A stretch of DNA of 64,000 bases. Origin: Delphinapterus leucas. Taxonomy: Eukaryota; Chordata; Mammalia; Artiodactyla; Monodontidae. The notes under the pieces were generated by a model that worked only from the letters and a program-made list of their open reading frames with translations, had not been told where the DNA came from and searched no databases. Positions 1 to 11,839 of this stretch are shown here, in pieces (position 1 is the first letter of the stretch; each line of letters starts with the position of its first letter). The position numbers were made by a program, and so were the translations under genes. Where the stretch lies: assembly GCF_002288925.2 (NCBI RefSeq), contig NW_022098043.1, positions 9,807,489 through 9,871,488 on the forward strand, written 5' to 3'.

Positions 1-227
1 GAGAGTGGGGTAAGTTAAAATGCCACAAGTTTCACTATTCTTACTGAAAATCAGCTGTTTTCCTTCAATAAGTGCTACCTATGTTGCTACAAGTCTTTGG
101 TTAATTTCCAGAGTTCCAAATAAGTTGATTCTGAAAGTTTTTGCCCTTTTTTCATTGATTTAATGCAGTGGTAGAATTTGGACTTTCTTACTCTGCCTTT
201 TTCACAGGTATCACTCCACATGCTAGA

Positions 228-815
228 TTTTTTAACAATTTATTTTATTGAAATGTAGTTGATTTAAAATGTTGCATTAATTTCTGCTGCACAGCAAAGT
301 GATTCAGTTATACATATATACACACACACGTATATATATTCCTTTTCATATTCTTTCCCATTATGGTTTATTACAGGATAATGAATATACTTCCCTTTTC
401 TATACAGTAGGACATTGATTTTTAATCTATTTTTTATATAATACTTTGTATCTACTAATCCCAAACTCCCAATTCTATCACTCCACCCGTTCCCCCCCCC
501 CACCTCCTGCCCTGGTAATCACCAATCTATTCCCCTTGTCTTTGGGTCTGTTTCTGTTTTGTAGATAAGTTCATTTGTGTCATATTTTAGATTCTACATA
601 TGAGAGATGTCACACAGTATTTGTCTTTCTCTGTCTGACTTACTTCACTTAGTATGATAATCTCTAGTTGCATCCATGTTGCTGCCAATGGCATTATTTC
701 ATTCCTTTTTATGGCTGAGTAATATTCCATTGTATATATGTACCACGTCTTCTTTATCCATTCGTCTGTTGATGGACATTTAGGTTGTTTCCATGTCTTG
801 GCTATTGTGAATAGT
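228..815 (-). mobile_element. L1 LINE 3' end, 5'-truncated
   Basis: The minus strand reads as the end of L1 ORF2 plus 3' UTR: the words for 'tggaatattactcagccat' and the 'aagtgaagtaagtcagacag' block are recognisable when reversed. The A-rich 3' end lies near base 230 and the 5' truncation near 815. The short ORFs here are L1 remnants without function. Bases 816-1105 beyond it show nothing I recognise. Confidence 0.85.
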
Positions 816-1205
816 CAGCACAGGTGTCAAGAGGCTTTGCATGACTCTGCTTGTCCCCTTGGTCCTCTGCCACAGTCTAAAGAAGAACACGCCTGAGCTA
901 GCCTGCCGTCCCCAGGAGAAGGATGAGAGACCTGGGGAGCAGAGCCCTAGCTGAGCCGGCCCAGTACAGCCCAGCTCATCCCAGAGCCCCAGCCAACCTG
1001 CTGTGAGGAGCTTGATCAATGCTTTCTGTTGTCCGTCACTGAGGTCTGGCGCTTGCTTGTTCCACAGCATAACTGAGGCCATAGTTAACTGATATACCAT
1101 TCAAATCTTCCAAATCTTCTCCAGCCTGGATCAGTATTTATCTCCCCTTGGAAGCCTTTCCTGACCTCCCCAAGCTCCTTAATGCATGAGTTCATTCATT
1201 CACTG

Positions 1206-1421
1206 CAGTTGACCCTTGAACAACATGGGTTTGAACTGCGAGGGGCACCTAACATTCAGCTTCTTTTCAGTAAATACTATAGTACTACACGATCTGAGGT
1301 TGACCAAATCTGCTGAACCATGAATATACATGGTCGGCTATAAAGTTATATGTGAATTTTCAACTGCACGGGGCAGGGATGATTGACACCCCTAACCCCC
1401 ATGTTATTCAAGGGTCAACAG
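1206..1421. mobile_element. TcMar-Tigger-type MITE relic
   Basis: The left end starts cagttgacccttgaacaaca and the right end finishes with an imperfect inverted copy (ttcaagggtcaacag), so both terminal inverted repeats are present around about 170 bp of non-coding interior. This is the form of a non-autonomous mariner/Tigger element; the exact subfamily is not certain. Confidence 0.65.
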
Positions 1422-1559
1422 TGAATGCCTACTCTATTTCAAGCCTAATGGTAGAAGCCAGGAGTAATAAAGAGAAATAATACAGTCCCCCTAGGATCTC
1501 CAGTCTAGTGGGGGAGACACATGCCAACAGACATCATTGTTATTACTCTAATTATTAAT

Positions 1560-1735
1560 GTTCCTAATATATTAGCTTATATTGGTTGAACATTTCCTGT
1601 ATGAAGCACTTTGTATACATTACTTCCTGTAATCGCCACAATAATTCTGGGAGAATATTTTATACTCATGTTACAGCTGAAAATCCTGAAGCTCAGAGAA
1701 GTTGACTTACTTGCCCAAACAATATATCTGTAGAG
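1560..1735 (-). repeat. MIR SINE fragment
   Basis: Reversed MIR core: text equivalent to 'cagatgaggaaactgaggc' and 'acttgcccaa' follows a diverged 'gaagcactttgtatacatta' tail. Degenerate copy. Confidence 0.65.
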
Positions 1736-1739
1736 GATC

Positions 1740-2465
1740 AGGGATTCCAGCTGGAGTCAGCCTGAGTCCGGAGCCTGGATCCTGCTTTGGGGATGAATGT
1801 GGTCCAGGTGTGCCCAGGTGGTGGTGACAGGGAAGGTGTAATTGGCTTTTCCGAGGCTGGTCCTGAAAGGTGCGCAAGGAGAAAGCCAGGCAGAGAAGAA
1901 AGAGCCCCGAGGTGCAGAACACTGCAAATACAAAGGCCTGGAGGTGTGAGGTGAAATGGTCCAGGCCTGGGAGCAGAGGGAGGGCAGGTGAGACGGGGAT
2001 TGGAAGAGCCACCTGCAGCCATACCCTGGGGAGCTTGCTAAAAGGTAGCTTCCTGGGCTCCTCTCCAGGATGGGTTGGGGTGGAGACCAGGCACCTGCAG
2101 CTCTGGTTATGCTCTGCCTTTGGTGAATCTGATACTCCCTCCAATTAAAAAGCCTCTGCCTGGCCGAAGCCTTTCCGTTCTCCCTACATCAGCTCTCTCT
2201 CCCTCCTCTGACCTCTCATGACTCCTTGTCATCAGCCCCCAGCTTGGCACGGATCTGCCCCCGACTGTGTGCCGTGAGCCTCTTATCTGTAGCCAGACCG
2301 TGGGTCCCTGAGGGCAGCTAGGAGAATGGTACTTTTTGCAACCCCAAAGTACTTGTACCCAGGATGGGTGGCCCACCAGATTTGTCAGTTGATTACGGAG
2401 TTGGAAATGATGATCTGAAGCCCCTTGTGTGAGGCCTAGGGTCTGTATAAGCATATTATCATCAT
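1740..2465. other. single-copy intergenic DNA, no gene recognised
   Basis: GC-rich unique-looking sequence. Overlapping frames of 90-145 codons are open on both strands, but they are mutually inconsistent, lack domain-like composition and have no supporting splice structure. I read them as chance ORFs in GC-rich DNA. A degraded MIR-like stretch follows at about 2470-2670. Confidence 0.5.
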
Positions 2466-2769
2466 AAACAATGTATTGTAATTACAGAACATCTTTCCCT
2501 GGTGCTTCGTTAAGTGCTTTTTCTTCTTGACTTCATTCCATCCTCGCAGAAACCGTACGAGGCACGTGCTAGTTTTCTCAGCTATGAAATGTGGATGATG
2601 AAGCTCATCGAAGGTGAGTCACTTGCCAAGGTCTCAGACAGAGCTGGCAAACCAAACACCAGAGCCCCCTTAGCTTCAACTACCTTCCTCTTTGGTGGGG
2701 GCTCGGAGGAGGGGCTCCAAAGCAAGGAACGTTCTGAGAAGCCTTCAGGGTCAGGTGCAGTCAGCCTCA

Positions 2770-2955
2770 AAACCAGCTGGGTTGGTGGGTAGCAGGCAGG
2801 ACCCCTAACCAGGGTCAGGGCCCTGGGTTCCAGTCCTGCCTCTGTCACTAAGCAGCCTGGGATCTTGAGAAGCCCCTCTCTGCTCCGTGCCTCGGTTTCC
2901 AAACCTGGGATAAAGAAGGGGATGAATCTGTCTTCTGTGTTGACCTTGCAAAGTG
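2770..2955 (+). repeat. MIR SINE fragment
   Basis: Plus-strand MIR core: 'tgcctctgtcactaagcagc' followed by 'gcctcggtttcc' and an 'ataaagaaggggatgaa' run that corresponds to the MIR 'aaaatggggataat' segment. Confidence 0.7.
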
Positions 2956-3565
2956 CAGGGGTGATGTTTGCAGTTCCCGGGAGCACCTGGCAATCGGAGA
3001 AGTGGGGTCCGCACTCTCCGCCCCCTCCCCTGGGCTGGGGTGGCCCTCCCCTGGTCCACCCAGGTCCCTGCTCTGGCCAGCTCAGTGTCGGGGGCACCAT
3101 GAGTATGGAGCCAGCAACTCTGCCATGGACATCGCCCCCAGCCCACCTTCCTGGCTCTACAAAGGCCCTTGCTGAATGTTTGGCTGCTTCCAGGTAACGC
3201 TGTGAAAACCCTTCGAAAGACGAGGAGCTAATTGACGCTCATGGGGACAGGCAATCACTTACCCTTGTTATGTCCGCAGCCTCTGTGTGGGCCATGCAGA
3301 CAGCGGTCCTCCTGTACTCTCTGCAGAGGGCAGGGCAAGGGCAGAGTGTCATGGTTTTGCTGTCATTGTCACCTCTGTTTGCTGAGTTCCTTTACAGGCC
3401 TGGACTCAGTTTACCTCTTGGTGTAATCACCTCTGCCTTCTCAGCTTCTCCAGGGGAACCAAGCCGCAGGCTGTCTGTCTTCCTTGGCTTGATTATCGGG
3501 CCAAACCTGGGACGTGGGCTGCTGGGCTCACAGATTATCATTAGCAGAGAGGTTTGACTGCCCGG

Positions 3566-3690
3566 AGACCATAATAAATCAGTGTGCTGGAATCATCCTG
3601 AAACCATCCCCGGTCCGCCCCCCGGTCTGTAGAAAATTTTCTTCCACAAAACCGGTCCCTGGTACCAAAAAGGCTGGGGACTCCTGCTTT
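3566..3690 (+). mobile_element. hAT-Charlie MITE fragment (MER1-like), 3' part
   Basis: The segment matches the remembered 3' end of MER1-type elements: 'gaatcatcctgaaaccatcc', a C-rich stretch, then 'accggtccctggtaccaaaa' and the terminal 'ggctggggactcctg'. Only the 3' portion is here; a second copy lies at about 35425-35650. Confidence 0.6.
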
Positions 3691-3714
3691 ATAGAATGTA
3701 TTTTCTAAGGCACA

Positions 3715-3880
3715 TTTTACTTAGTTACTTTGCTTATTGTCCGCCTCCCACACTAGAATGTCAGGTTCACAGGGGTGGGGATTTTTGTCTGGTTTGCTGA
3801 CTGCTGCATCCCCAGAGTCTAGAATAGTGCCTGGCATGTAGTAGGTGCTCAGTGAATATTCATTGTATTAGCATGGCTCT
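3715..3880 (+). repeat. L2 LINE 3' end fragment
   Basis: Typical L2 3' UTR order: 'actagaatgtcaggttcaca', 'tttttgtctggtttgctgac', 'agtgcctggcatgtagtagg' and 'tgctcagtgaatatt'. The poly-A run at 3911-3922 lies just outside. Confidence 0.8.
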
Positions 3881-3899
3881 GAATCAATTCAATGAATCC

Positions 3900-5890
3900 A
3901 CGCAGCTCTGAAAAAAAAAAAAGGTATTGATGCTGGAGCCCACTAAACTAAGGCACACTGAAGATGACTTAATCTTTTTAAGCTGGAGAATTGGGAGGAA
4001 TTTGGGCGTGCACAGAGGTCAAACTGCCGGCCAGTGTAGATGCAAAAGGGGACAGTGACATGGCTGAGTCAGGACGACTGGGCATTTCTATCAGGTGCCA
4101 TTAGCACCTTGAGAATGATGTTTATTTGGCCAGAAATGGCCTTTGATTGCCCCTGCCCCTCCAGCCCGGGCAGGGAGAGCCGCCCCTCTGGCCACCAGAT
4201 TGAAAAGAGGCTTGAAAAGGCACTGCCACCCTAGCGTCCAGTTTCCCTTCATCAGTCCCATTTCTCTGGCAGCCGGTTAGACCCCTCTTCCCTCTCCCCC
4301 AGCTCTCCTCTAAGCCTCTTCATCTGGCAGCTTCCAGGCTGTGATTAGGGAAGGTAGTCTTCCCACTGGCCACGATGAAGTGCAGTCGGGACACAGAGGC
4401 AGTGCATGAAAATAGCTTCAGGCTCACGCTCTGGGCTCTCCTTCAGAAGAAGAGAGGGATAAGGCGAACAAAGAGAATAAGCGGAATAAGGCAGAAAATG
4501 GGTGACGCAGCATCTCAGAGATAACTCCAAAGTTTTCTGGTCCATTCCTCTGCCCCACGGTCTTCCTTCCCCAGAGAGCTGCGGAGTTTTCAGGGAAAGG
4601 CTCCCCAGGCAACACTCCCCTTAATGAAATGGCCACCATAGAACCAGGAGGTGGTGTTTCTCTAAGCGAGGTTTGCAGACCCCTGGTCTCAGAGCCATCC
4701 AGAGTGTGCGCAAGTGTGCAGACTCCCGGGCCTCGTTCCCAGACCCACTGGATCATAACTCATGGAGCAGGTGACCCGGAATCTGCATTGTAATATCTCC
4801 CTGTGGCTGGGGGGTGGGGGCAGGGCCACCTCCAGGTGTGACGGTTCATGAGGAAGAGGTACAGGACTCAGCATACCCCGGCTATGATTTTACTACAGTG
4901 GAAGGAAACAGAGCAAAATTAGCAAAGGGAAAAGGAGCCTGGGGGGGTTGTCCAGAGGAAACAAGATGCAAACTTCCAAGAGCCTCTCCCTGGAGTCCCT
5001 CAGGGAGCGCTGATGCCCCCAGCACTGGGTTGTGAGAACACGTGTGAAATGCTGCCTCCCAGAAGAGGTCCTCAGAGACGGGGTGCCCAGGGATTGTACC
5101 AGGGGCTGGTCATGCAGGAACCTTCTGCCTGGCATGTTCCAAAGTTCCAGACTCCCAGAAGAAAAGCAGGGCTTCAGCCTAAAGCACATTGTTTGCACGA
5201 CAGGTCAGGTAATGTGAGCCGCTCTTATCAGCTGGAACCTTCTCCAAACCCAAGTTCCCAGAGGACAGCCAAGGCCAAACCTGCAAGCAGGCCTTTCAAA
5301 GGACAGCAGTCTCAGGCCTACTATGTGAATGTTTGTCTGCACCACCCACTTCCTTCCAGAGGATTCCTAGGCACTGTAAATTACGAGACCCACTGGTCTG
5401 ATGGATAAAGGTCAGTCGACCAACTCCATCTCTGGTTACTGTGTGACTCATGGTAAGTTCATTGCTCACTCTGAACTTGGCTTCCCGATTTAAAACAGAG
5501 TGGATACGTTTCCTCCCAAGGAACTGAAATTCATATCTCAGGTAACCTCCTCCTTTACTAAGCAGAAAGGAGAAGCCCCCTCTTTTAAGGAGTCCTGCCA
5601 TGCCCAGGCTGCTGGACCAGGATTTGACCTTGGCTGTGACGTAATGAGGAAGAAGGAGAGAAGTAGCTGGGAGGGGCAGTTCCTTGGACGCACAAAGATT
5701 TGGACCCCAAGTTGCCCCTTTAGTGCCCTCCCCTGGGGGACTCTGCACCAAGAGCCGGGGCTTCCCCCTGGACAACTTGGCACTTGGGGTGGGAATGGTA
5801 GGACCACTGAGCTGAGCGAGACCCAGGGGCTGCCCTGGAGGGCAGGGGCCAGAGTGTGGATGGAGGCCGGCCAGCGCTCAGGATCTTGGG
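3900..5890. other. mostly unique intergenic DNA
   Basis: Two kilobases without clear repeats except a possible hAT relic at about 4665-4800 (MER20-like words such as 'ccggaatctgcatt'). Several overlapping frames of 100-161 codons are open around 5300-5990 on both strands. None has recognisable domains or a coherent splice pattern, so no gene is called. Confidence 0.45.
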
Positions 5891-5904
5891 ACACCGGGAG
5901 GGAC

Positions 5905-6400
5905 ACCCCTGCTCTGGCATCACTTGGACCTGAGACCTTGGACAAATCACGTCACCTCATTGAGGTCCGTGTGCCTTCTCTTTAAAATGAGGCTCTAATG
6001 CCTAAGATTTAAAGAAAGGTTGTAAAGATTAAAAAAGATAATGACAAAATTTTGTTAAAGAAAAGGTAATGAATAGTTTTCAAAGAGACTTGGAAATGTT
6101 ACAGGCGAGTTATACATGATGTAGCTCTGCTGATTCCTCCTCCCAGGGCTGGTAGACAGTTTGGACACTACATCATTCCCACCAAGGAACCCTGAAAAAT
6201 CTTCTCTGAGTGGATTTCCACCCACCTGACCTTGGCCCTGGGCAGTAGAAAGAACACTTTGTTGAGACTGAGGGCTGGCTCTGGCACGAATTTGCCTGCT
6301 GACTCGGCAAGTCTCTCTCCCTCTCTGAGCCTCACTTTTCCCCCTCTGCCAAATGGGAGCAGTAGTACTTCTGCCCATTACCTAACCACCACTGCAGATT
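5905..6400 (+). repeat. two MIR SINE fragments in tandem orientation
   Basis: About 5905-6040 contains 'gagaccttggacaaatcacg' and 'tttaaaatgaggctctaatg'; about 6235-6400 contains a second, better core ('ctctctgagcctcacttttc', 'tgccaaatgggagcagtag'). Both run in the plus direction. Confidence 0.7.
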
Positions 6401-7364
6401 CTTTCCTTTCTCATCTTGTTCCAGAACTGCCCCCAAGACACATCTGTGCTGAAGGCCTGGGACCAGCATTTCTCTGAGGGACTGTCCAAAGGAGAGCAGA
6501 CAACACTGTCTTGGATGGGTCCCTCTTGGAGACTCTGCAGCATATTAGCACCATAAGGGCTCTGAGAAGACCTTCAGTAAAGGAAAATTTCTCCAGCCTG
6601 TATGCTCGCAGACCTCCTTCGGGCAGAACACACGTCAGCATCCTGCAGGACAGTCTACGGCATTCTCTGGGTGGTTGTCAGGCCAGGAGGACCCAGACAA
6701 GTTGAGTGCCAGGTATATGTACCAAAGCCGGATCCACCGACTCCCCAGGTCAGCAGCAGCTCATCCTCGCCCTTGACCTCAGCCCACCTTGAGAGATGAT
6801 CTTTGAGGCTGGAGTTATAGTCATCTACTCCCATTCCTCCAGCTGTTCTTTGGTTCCCAGGTGCCTGAAAGTCCCTAAAAGTGCTGCTTGAGCCAAAATT
6901 CAGAGGGCATGCTAAACCAGGTTAATGTTAGGGCCCACGGCAATGAGCAGGTGTCCTCCCCACTGGGTTGGTTGGATAAATGAGTTAATTTTGTTCAAGC
7001 TCCAAGGGTCTTGGGGACTTTGGTGCTGAGGGTGTACAGATGTGTTGCAGGGAGGGGCCCAGCATGGAATGGGCTTCAGGGTCTGCAGGGACCTGAGGGA
7101 GGAGAGCTGCATACTCAGCACTGCAATTAATGGAGCTAATAAGGGTCCGAAGGTCAATGCCAGCCAGGGTGCTTGGCAGGTGGGGCGGACATCCCTTGGA
7201 AAACTCTACATCGGCATCCTTGTGAGTCAGAGTGGAGAGCGTTTGGCGGGGGAGGGGTGCCCCATGGCAAGGCTGGGCAGGGCAGTCCAGGGCAGCAGAG
7301 CAGGGAGAGGTGTCCTTCTGAGTGGCCCAAGCACGGGCAGGGACAAGAGCAGGGGTCTTGAAGC

Positions 7365-7570
7365 AGCCAGCATTGGGTGTGAACCTCGACCGAGACCTGA
7401 ATGAGCTGTGTGTCATTGGGCAGCTTCCCTTGCCTCTCTGAGCCTCAGTTACCTCATATGCAAATGGACACAAGAGTGACCGCCCCCCAACTCAGAGTAA
7501 TGAATGGCTTAACTTGGGTTAAGTGCCTAGAAATATCTAGCAGGTAAAATGTACTCCATGAATGCTACTT
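7365..7570 (+). repeat. MIR SINE fragment
   Basis: Contains 'gcctctctgagcctcagtta' and 'cctcatatgcaaatgg', followed by a diverged 'aagtgcctagaa' and 'tccatgaatgctactt' tail. The preceding 6400-7360 stretch is unique and has no gene I recognise. Confidence 0.7.
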
Positions 7571-7609
7571 CTCTCCTCTCCTTTTAGAAAAGCTCAGAGA
7601 CTGGCAGAA

Positions 7610-8380
7610 GCTTTTTTTCTTTTTTTTTTTTAAACTTTTAATTGCACTGTAACATACACACGGAAAAGTGCATACTCTTTTGTTTGTTTTTTAATTTAAA
7701 ATTTATTTCAACTCCTCTGGGGCTGGAAGTGTTACAAAGCCTTAAAATAAACCTAAAATGTCTTGCTTTTATCATTTTTACTTAGAGCACTAAAAAACAA
7801 GATTTTGAAATAATTTGAGACCCACAAGAAGTGGTAAAAATAGTACAGGGTTCCCACGCTTTACTCAGCTTTTCCCAGTGATATCTTACATAACCACAGA
7901 GCGTTGTCAAAACCAGGAGGTTGACACTGGCACAATGCTATTCACTAGACCGAAAAGTGTGTACACCTTCAGTGGACAGCCCGGTGGGCTTTCACCAACG
8001 GAACTCAGCCCTGGAACCAGCGCCCAGATTAAGAACCAGCACATGACTGGCACCCTGGAAGGGTCTCTCATACCCCCTCCAGTCACCTCCCCTTCCTCCA
8101 GGGTAACCAGGGTGAGGCCTGACTTCCAACAGTATGGATTTGCTTTGCATGTTTTGGGACTTTGTGTGCGTGGACTCAGTGCGTGTTCCTTTGTGTCCGG
8201 CATCCTCTCCTCACCTGCATGTCTGGGGCCTCCATCCACTCTGTGGTCTGTAGCTGTAACTGGCTCGTTCCTATCACTGTGTAGGCAGTTTTATCAAGGA
8301 AACAACCCTGCATGAACAGGATCGCTGTCCCCAGGGCGGTCCTTTGCTGCCCTGCTTCAGTGGGGGCCAGAGGAGTCGGT
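7610..8380 (-). mobile_element. old L1M LINE 3' region
   Basis: Plus-strand text such as 'aacttttaattgcactgtaa', 'gtgcatactctttt' and 'gattaagaaccagcacatga' corresponds to reversed 3' UTR/ORF2 tail of mammalian-wide L1M elements. Highly diverged, so the edges are uncertain. Confidence 0.55.
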
Positions 8381-8404
8381 CTCATGGCCTCTCAGTCTGA
8401 GCGG

Positions 8405-8740
8405 TGCTGTTATGGGCTGAGTTGTGTCCCCCCAAATGCATATGTTAAAGTCCTAACTCGCACACGACTGTGTTTGGAGATAGTCTTTAAAGAGACAGTT
8501 AAGTTACAATGAGGTCATTAGGGTGGGCCCCAGTGCAACTTGATTGGTGCCCTTAAAAGAAGAGATTAGGTTACAGGTAAGGAGGGATGACCTCGTGAGG
8601 ACACAGGGAGAAGGTGGCCACCACACGCCAAGGAGAGAGGCCTCAGAAGGAACCAACCCTGCTGATACTTTGGACTTCCTGCTTCCAGAAGTGAGGAAAT
8701 AAATGTCTGTTGTTTAAGCCCCTCACTCTGTGAGGCCTTG
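8405..8740 (+). mobile_element. solitary LTR of old endogenous retrovirus-like element (MaLR/MLT type)
   Basis: Begins 'tgttatgggctgagttgtgt', continues with a 'ggagatagtctttaaagaga' block, and ends with 'gaggaaataaatgtctgttg' (an AATAAA signal) and 'tttaagcccctcactctgtg'. This order fits a MaLR-type LTR. There are no internal retroviral genes. Subfamily assignment is from memory. Confidence 0.5.
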
Positions 8741-8924
8741 TAGCCCCTGCACAGCAATAGAGATGTCTCCTCCCTGGTCATCTCCTCTCAATCTGTAAGC
8801 CCCAGGCTGCTGGGCTGGTGCCCAAGATGACTGGGACATGGGGTTGCCTGCTCCCAGGATGTGGCCTCTCTGCCCGTCCCCAGGCCGCATACCAGCTGAG
8901 CCCAGAAGAGGTTTAAGCGGTTCT

Positions 8925-9131
8925 TTTATTTTTTTTTTTGCGGTACGCGGGCCTCTCACTGTCGTGGCCTCTCCCGTTGCGGAGCACAGGCTCTGAACGC
9001 GTAGGCTCAGCGGCCATGGCTCACGGGCCCAGCCGCTCCACGGCATGTGGGACCCTCCCGGACCGGGGCACGAACCCATTTCCCCTGCATCGGCAGGCGG
9101 ACTCTCAACCACTGTGCCACCAGGGAAGCCC
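8925..9131 (-). mobile_element. CHR-2 SINE, complete, with target-site duplication
   Basis: A tRNA-derived SINE in reverse: poly-T at 8925-8939, the CHR body, and the 5' end 'gggaagccc' (reversed) at 9131. Flanked by an 11-bp direct repeat taagcggttct at 8914-8924 and 9132-9142, the mark of L1-mediated insertion. The internal tRNA-like promoter is clear but this is not a tRNA gene. Low divergence from the other copies here suggests fairly recent insertion. Confidence 0.93.
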
Positions 9132-9142
9132 TAAGCGGTTCT

Positions 9143-10010
9143 CTTCTTGGAAGTTTAGCACAGCACAGAGGCTAAGGAGTGGGAGTTGCTCAGACGTTCT
9201 GGCAACCCCACGAGGCGGGCAGGGCCGGCCTGTTCAGGCCTCTGCTGGGGACCCCTGAACTGATCTATAATTTCCTCCCCATCATGCTCCTCCCTCTGTC
9301 TCCTCGTGACACCTGCTCCTGCCTAGGCCTGGCCCCAACCCTCAGGTCACATCTCTCTCCCCGAGCATAGCTCAGTCCCAGCACCAGAGCGCCCCAGGCC
9401 ACCAGGGAGAATGTGTGGCTCGGGCTTTCTGTGTGGCTCCGTCGGCCACCATGCCTCTCTGGGCCTTCCCTTCCTCCTGCGGGATTGGGGCTGGGGGCAG
9501 GGAGTTGGCCCAGCTATTGGAGGAAAATGTGGAAGGCGCCTGGGGACACAGGTGTGACCCTGTGCAGGGAAACAGTAGGAGTGTGGGGTACAGAATGGTA
9601 CAAGCAGCTCAGGAGGCCTCTGTCCACTTTTCCTCACCTTCCCAGCCGGCTGGCAGAAGGTAAAAGAGTCTCAAAATTGGGCGGGGTGGAGGCCAGGGGC
9701 TTCCTGGAGGTGGTGGCTGATGAAGGTGGCAGGTCCCAGGCCCCTACTGAGTTTGAGTGTGTTTTGTGGGAGGCAGGGTGGGTGATGGGGGAACCGGAAC
9801 AGAGGCGGGGAGGACGTCCAGAAGTGTTGTGTGGCCAGGGGCTGGGGCTGAGGGACTAAACCAGCTGAAGCAAAGCATTTGATGACGGTGTTAGAAATAA
9901 GGCTGGTGATGGTGGCGGAGGAAGGGCCTGTGTGGTGAGAGCAGGACTCTGTCCTGTCTCTTTGCTTGATCGGGATAGCTTGCTTTTCGTCTTTTTCACG
10001 ATGGTGTCCC
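9143..10010. other. unique GC-rich intergenic DNA
   Basis: No repeat or gene recognised. Frames of up to 148 codons are open on the plus strand (9413-9859), with competing frames on the other strand; GC-rich composition explains these. Confidence 0.45.
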
Positions 10011-10014
10011 GGGT

Positions 10015-10400
10015 ACATCAGTCAGCTCTTGCTGTGTAACAACCACCCAAACCTCAGTGGCACTTAACAAGAAGCCTTCACTCCTTATTCATTGTCCACT
10101 GGGCTGTCGCTCAGGCTGGCCTTGGCTTCAAGCTGGGCCTTGGGCCCAGGTCTGCTCCATGCATCCCTCATCCTCTCTGGACCTCGGCTACCCAAGGTGT
10201 GCTCTCCTGGCGATGGCAGATGTGCCAGGGAGAAGGCCTAACAGTCAAGCATATTTGAAGTCCCTGCTCCTGGTGCATCCACTAACATCCTGTTGGCCAA
10301 AGCAAGCCACGTGGCCATATCTAACATCAATAGGGCGTGGAAGGGGAAGTACACACCCATCCTGAAGGTGGTGGGGAGGGAGACAGTATTTGCTGTGCAT
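10015..10400 (-). mobile_element. old ERVL/MaLR-type LTR fragment
   Basis: Starts with 'cagtcagctcttgctgtgta', 'acaaccacccaaacctcagt', 'ggcacttaacaa', the reversed end of a mammalian LTR family, and later has 'ttggccaaagcaagccacgt' and 'ggccatat'. Very diverged; family level only. Confidence 0.45.
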
Positions 10401-10724
10401 TTATCTAATCTGCTACTTTCTATTAGCTTTTGCACGAAAGAAAGATTTTTTTCCCCTTAAAAAAATTCAAAAACCATTGATTGGGATGATTGCATTCAGA
10501 AAATCTCCATGGAGCATCATTTTGGGGTCTTATTCTGCACCTGGAACATCCCCTGGTGACCTTGTAGCTGACATTAATACATCCATGAACACATCCCACT
10601 CTGCCAAGGCTCCCTACTCTCTCACTGCCTCCCCCTGCTGGCAGCGGGGGGCATTGATCAAGCCTGACCGGGACCTGACAATGGACCTCATTCATTCTGG
10701 CAACAAGCTGTTAGGAGATAGAGC

Positions 10725-10930
10725 TTTAAAAAAACAGTCACCTGTGTTCAAACGCTGATTCTGCCACTTAGTGGCTACATGATCTTGAGAAAGTTCCTTA
10801 ACCTCTTTAAGCCTCAAGTTCTCTGTGTATAAAATGGGCACAATACTGGAACTTTTCTCTTGGAGTTCTTATGAGGATTGAGAACAAGAGAGTAGCCCCC
10901 GCTGTAGGAGCCCAGTAAGTGTTTTCTGTT
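10725..10930 (+). repeat. MIR SINE, long copy
   Basis: Good MIR: 'tgattctgccacttagtggc', 'taacctctttaagcctcaag', 'aaaatgggcacaatactgga' and 'cagtaagtgttttctgttcc'. It covers most of the consensus in the plus direction. The following 10930-11515 is unique with nothing recognised. Confidence 0.8.
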
Positions 10931-11531
10931 CCTGGGCCAGGGGCTTTCTAGGTCCGAGGAGATAGCAGTTAGGTCTTCACATCAGGACCCACCATGCCCT
11001 TAAGCCCAGGGTAGGATCCATCTGTGATGCTAGCTTTCTGCCCCGAAGCTAACTGCCCCCAGGGGCTGCCAAAATCACTCCCCATCCTCTTGGCCCAGAG
11101 CCCTGACCCCAGAGCACCCTGACTGTGTTAGCCACAATCAAACATGCTTCTCCTTGGATTCTGGCCACTCATCTCAACCAGGGACAGAGTCTTGAATGTC
11201 ATGTCCACTTTCGGAGCTGCCCCTGTCTGCAGGCATGGACCATCTGGTCCCCAGCTTAGGAAGAGAAAAGCTGCTCAGAGCCATCCTGACATGCCCCTGG
11301 GTGCCATGGGCAACGTGGCCAGCATGCCAAAGTGGGCAGTGAGTCCATGTGCTGGGCCGGCACTGCTCAAACCTGCTGGTGCACTGCAGTAAAACAGCCT
11401 TCAACTTAATATATGCTAATTAGATTTTAATGCCATTCAGATTTCCAACAGTAGTGCCGTGTTAGCCATGGCAAGTTATAATCATATCTAATTGGTCATT
11501 CTAACATAACAAATTTCTTGGATAAATTATT

Positions 11532-11743
11532 CTTTTTTTTTTTTTTTTGCGGTATGCGGGCCTCTCACTGTTGTGGCCTCTCCCGTTGCAGAGCAACAGG
11601 CTCCGGACGCGCAGGCTCAGTGGCCATGGCTCATGGGCCCAGCCGCTCCGCGGCATGTGGGATCTTCCCAGACCGGGGCACGAACCCGTGTCCCCTGCAT
11701 CGGCAGGCGGACTCTCAACCACAGCGCCACCAGGGAAGCCCCC
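11532..11743 (-). mobile_element. CHR-2 SINE, complete, with target-site duplication
   Basis: Reverse-oriented copy: poly-T from 11532, CHR-2 body, 5' end at 11743. Flanked by the 12-bp direct repeat ggataaattatt at 11520-11531 and 11744-11755, without mismatch. Confidence 0.93.
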
Positions 11744-11787
11744 GGATAAATTATTTTTAGTTAATAGTCCCCCAGGAGCAACCTCAA

Positions 11788-11832
11788 AGCACACACACAC
11801 ACAGACACACACACTCACTCATATATATATTT
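11788..11832. repeat. simple repeat (CA)n then (TA)n
   Basis: Compound dinucleotide tract just downstream of the SINE target site: interrupted CACACA with ACAGAC and ACTC, passing into ATATATATAT. A short compound microsatellite. Confidence 0.85.
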
Positions 11833-11839
11833 TAGGGGA

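Noticed and set aside
8405..8740. Possible endogenous retrovirus with genes
   Set aside because: Only LTR-like sequence is present here and at 10015, 16900, 17930 and 52170; no gag, pol or env frames lie nearby.
9413..9859. 148-codon plus-strand open frame
   Set aside because: GC-rich intergenic DNA with overlapping open frames on both strands; no domain, promoter or splice evidence.
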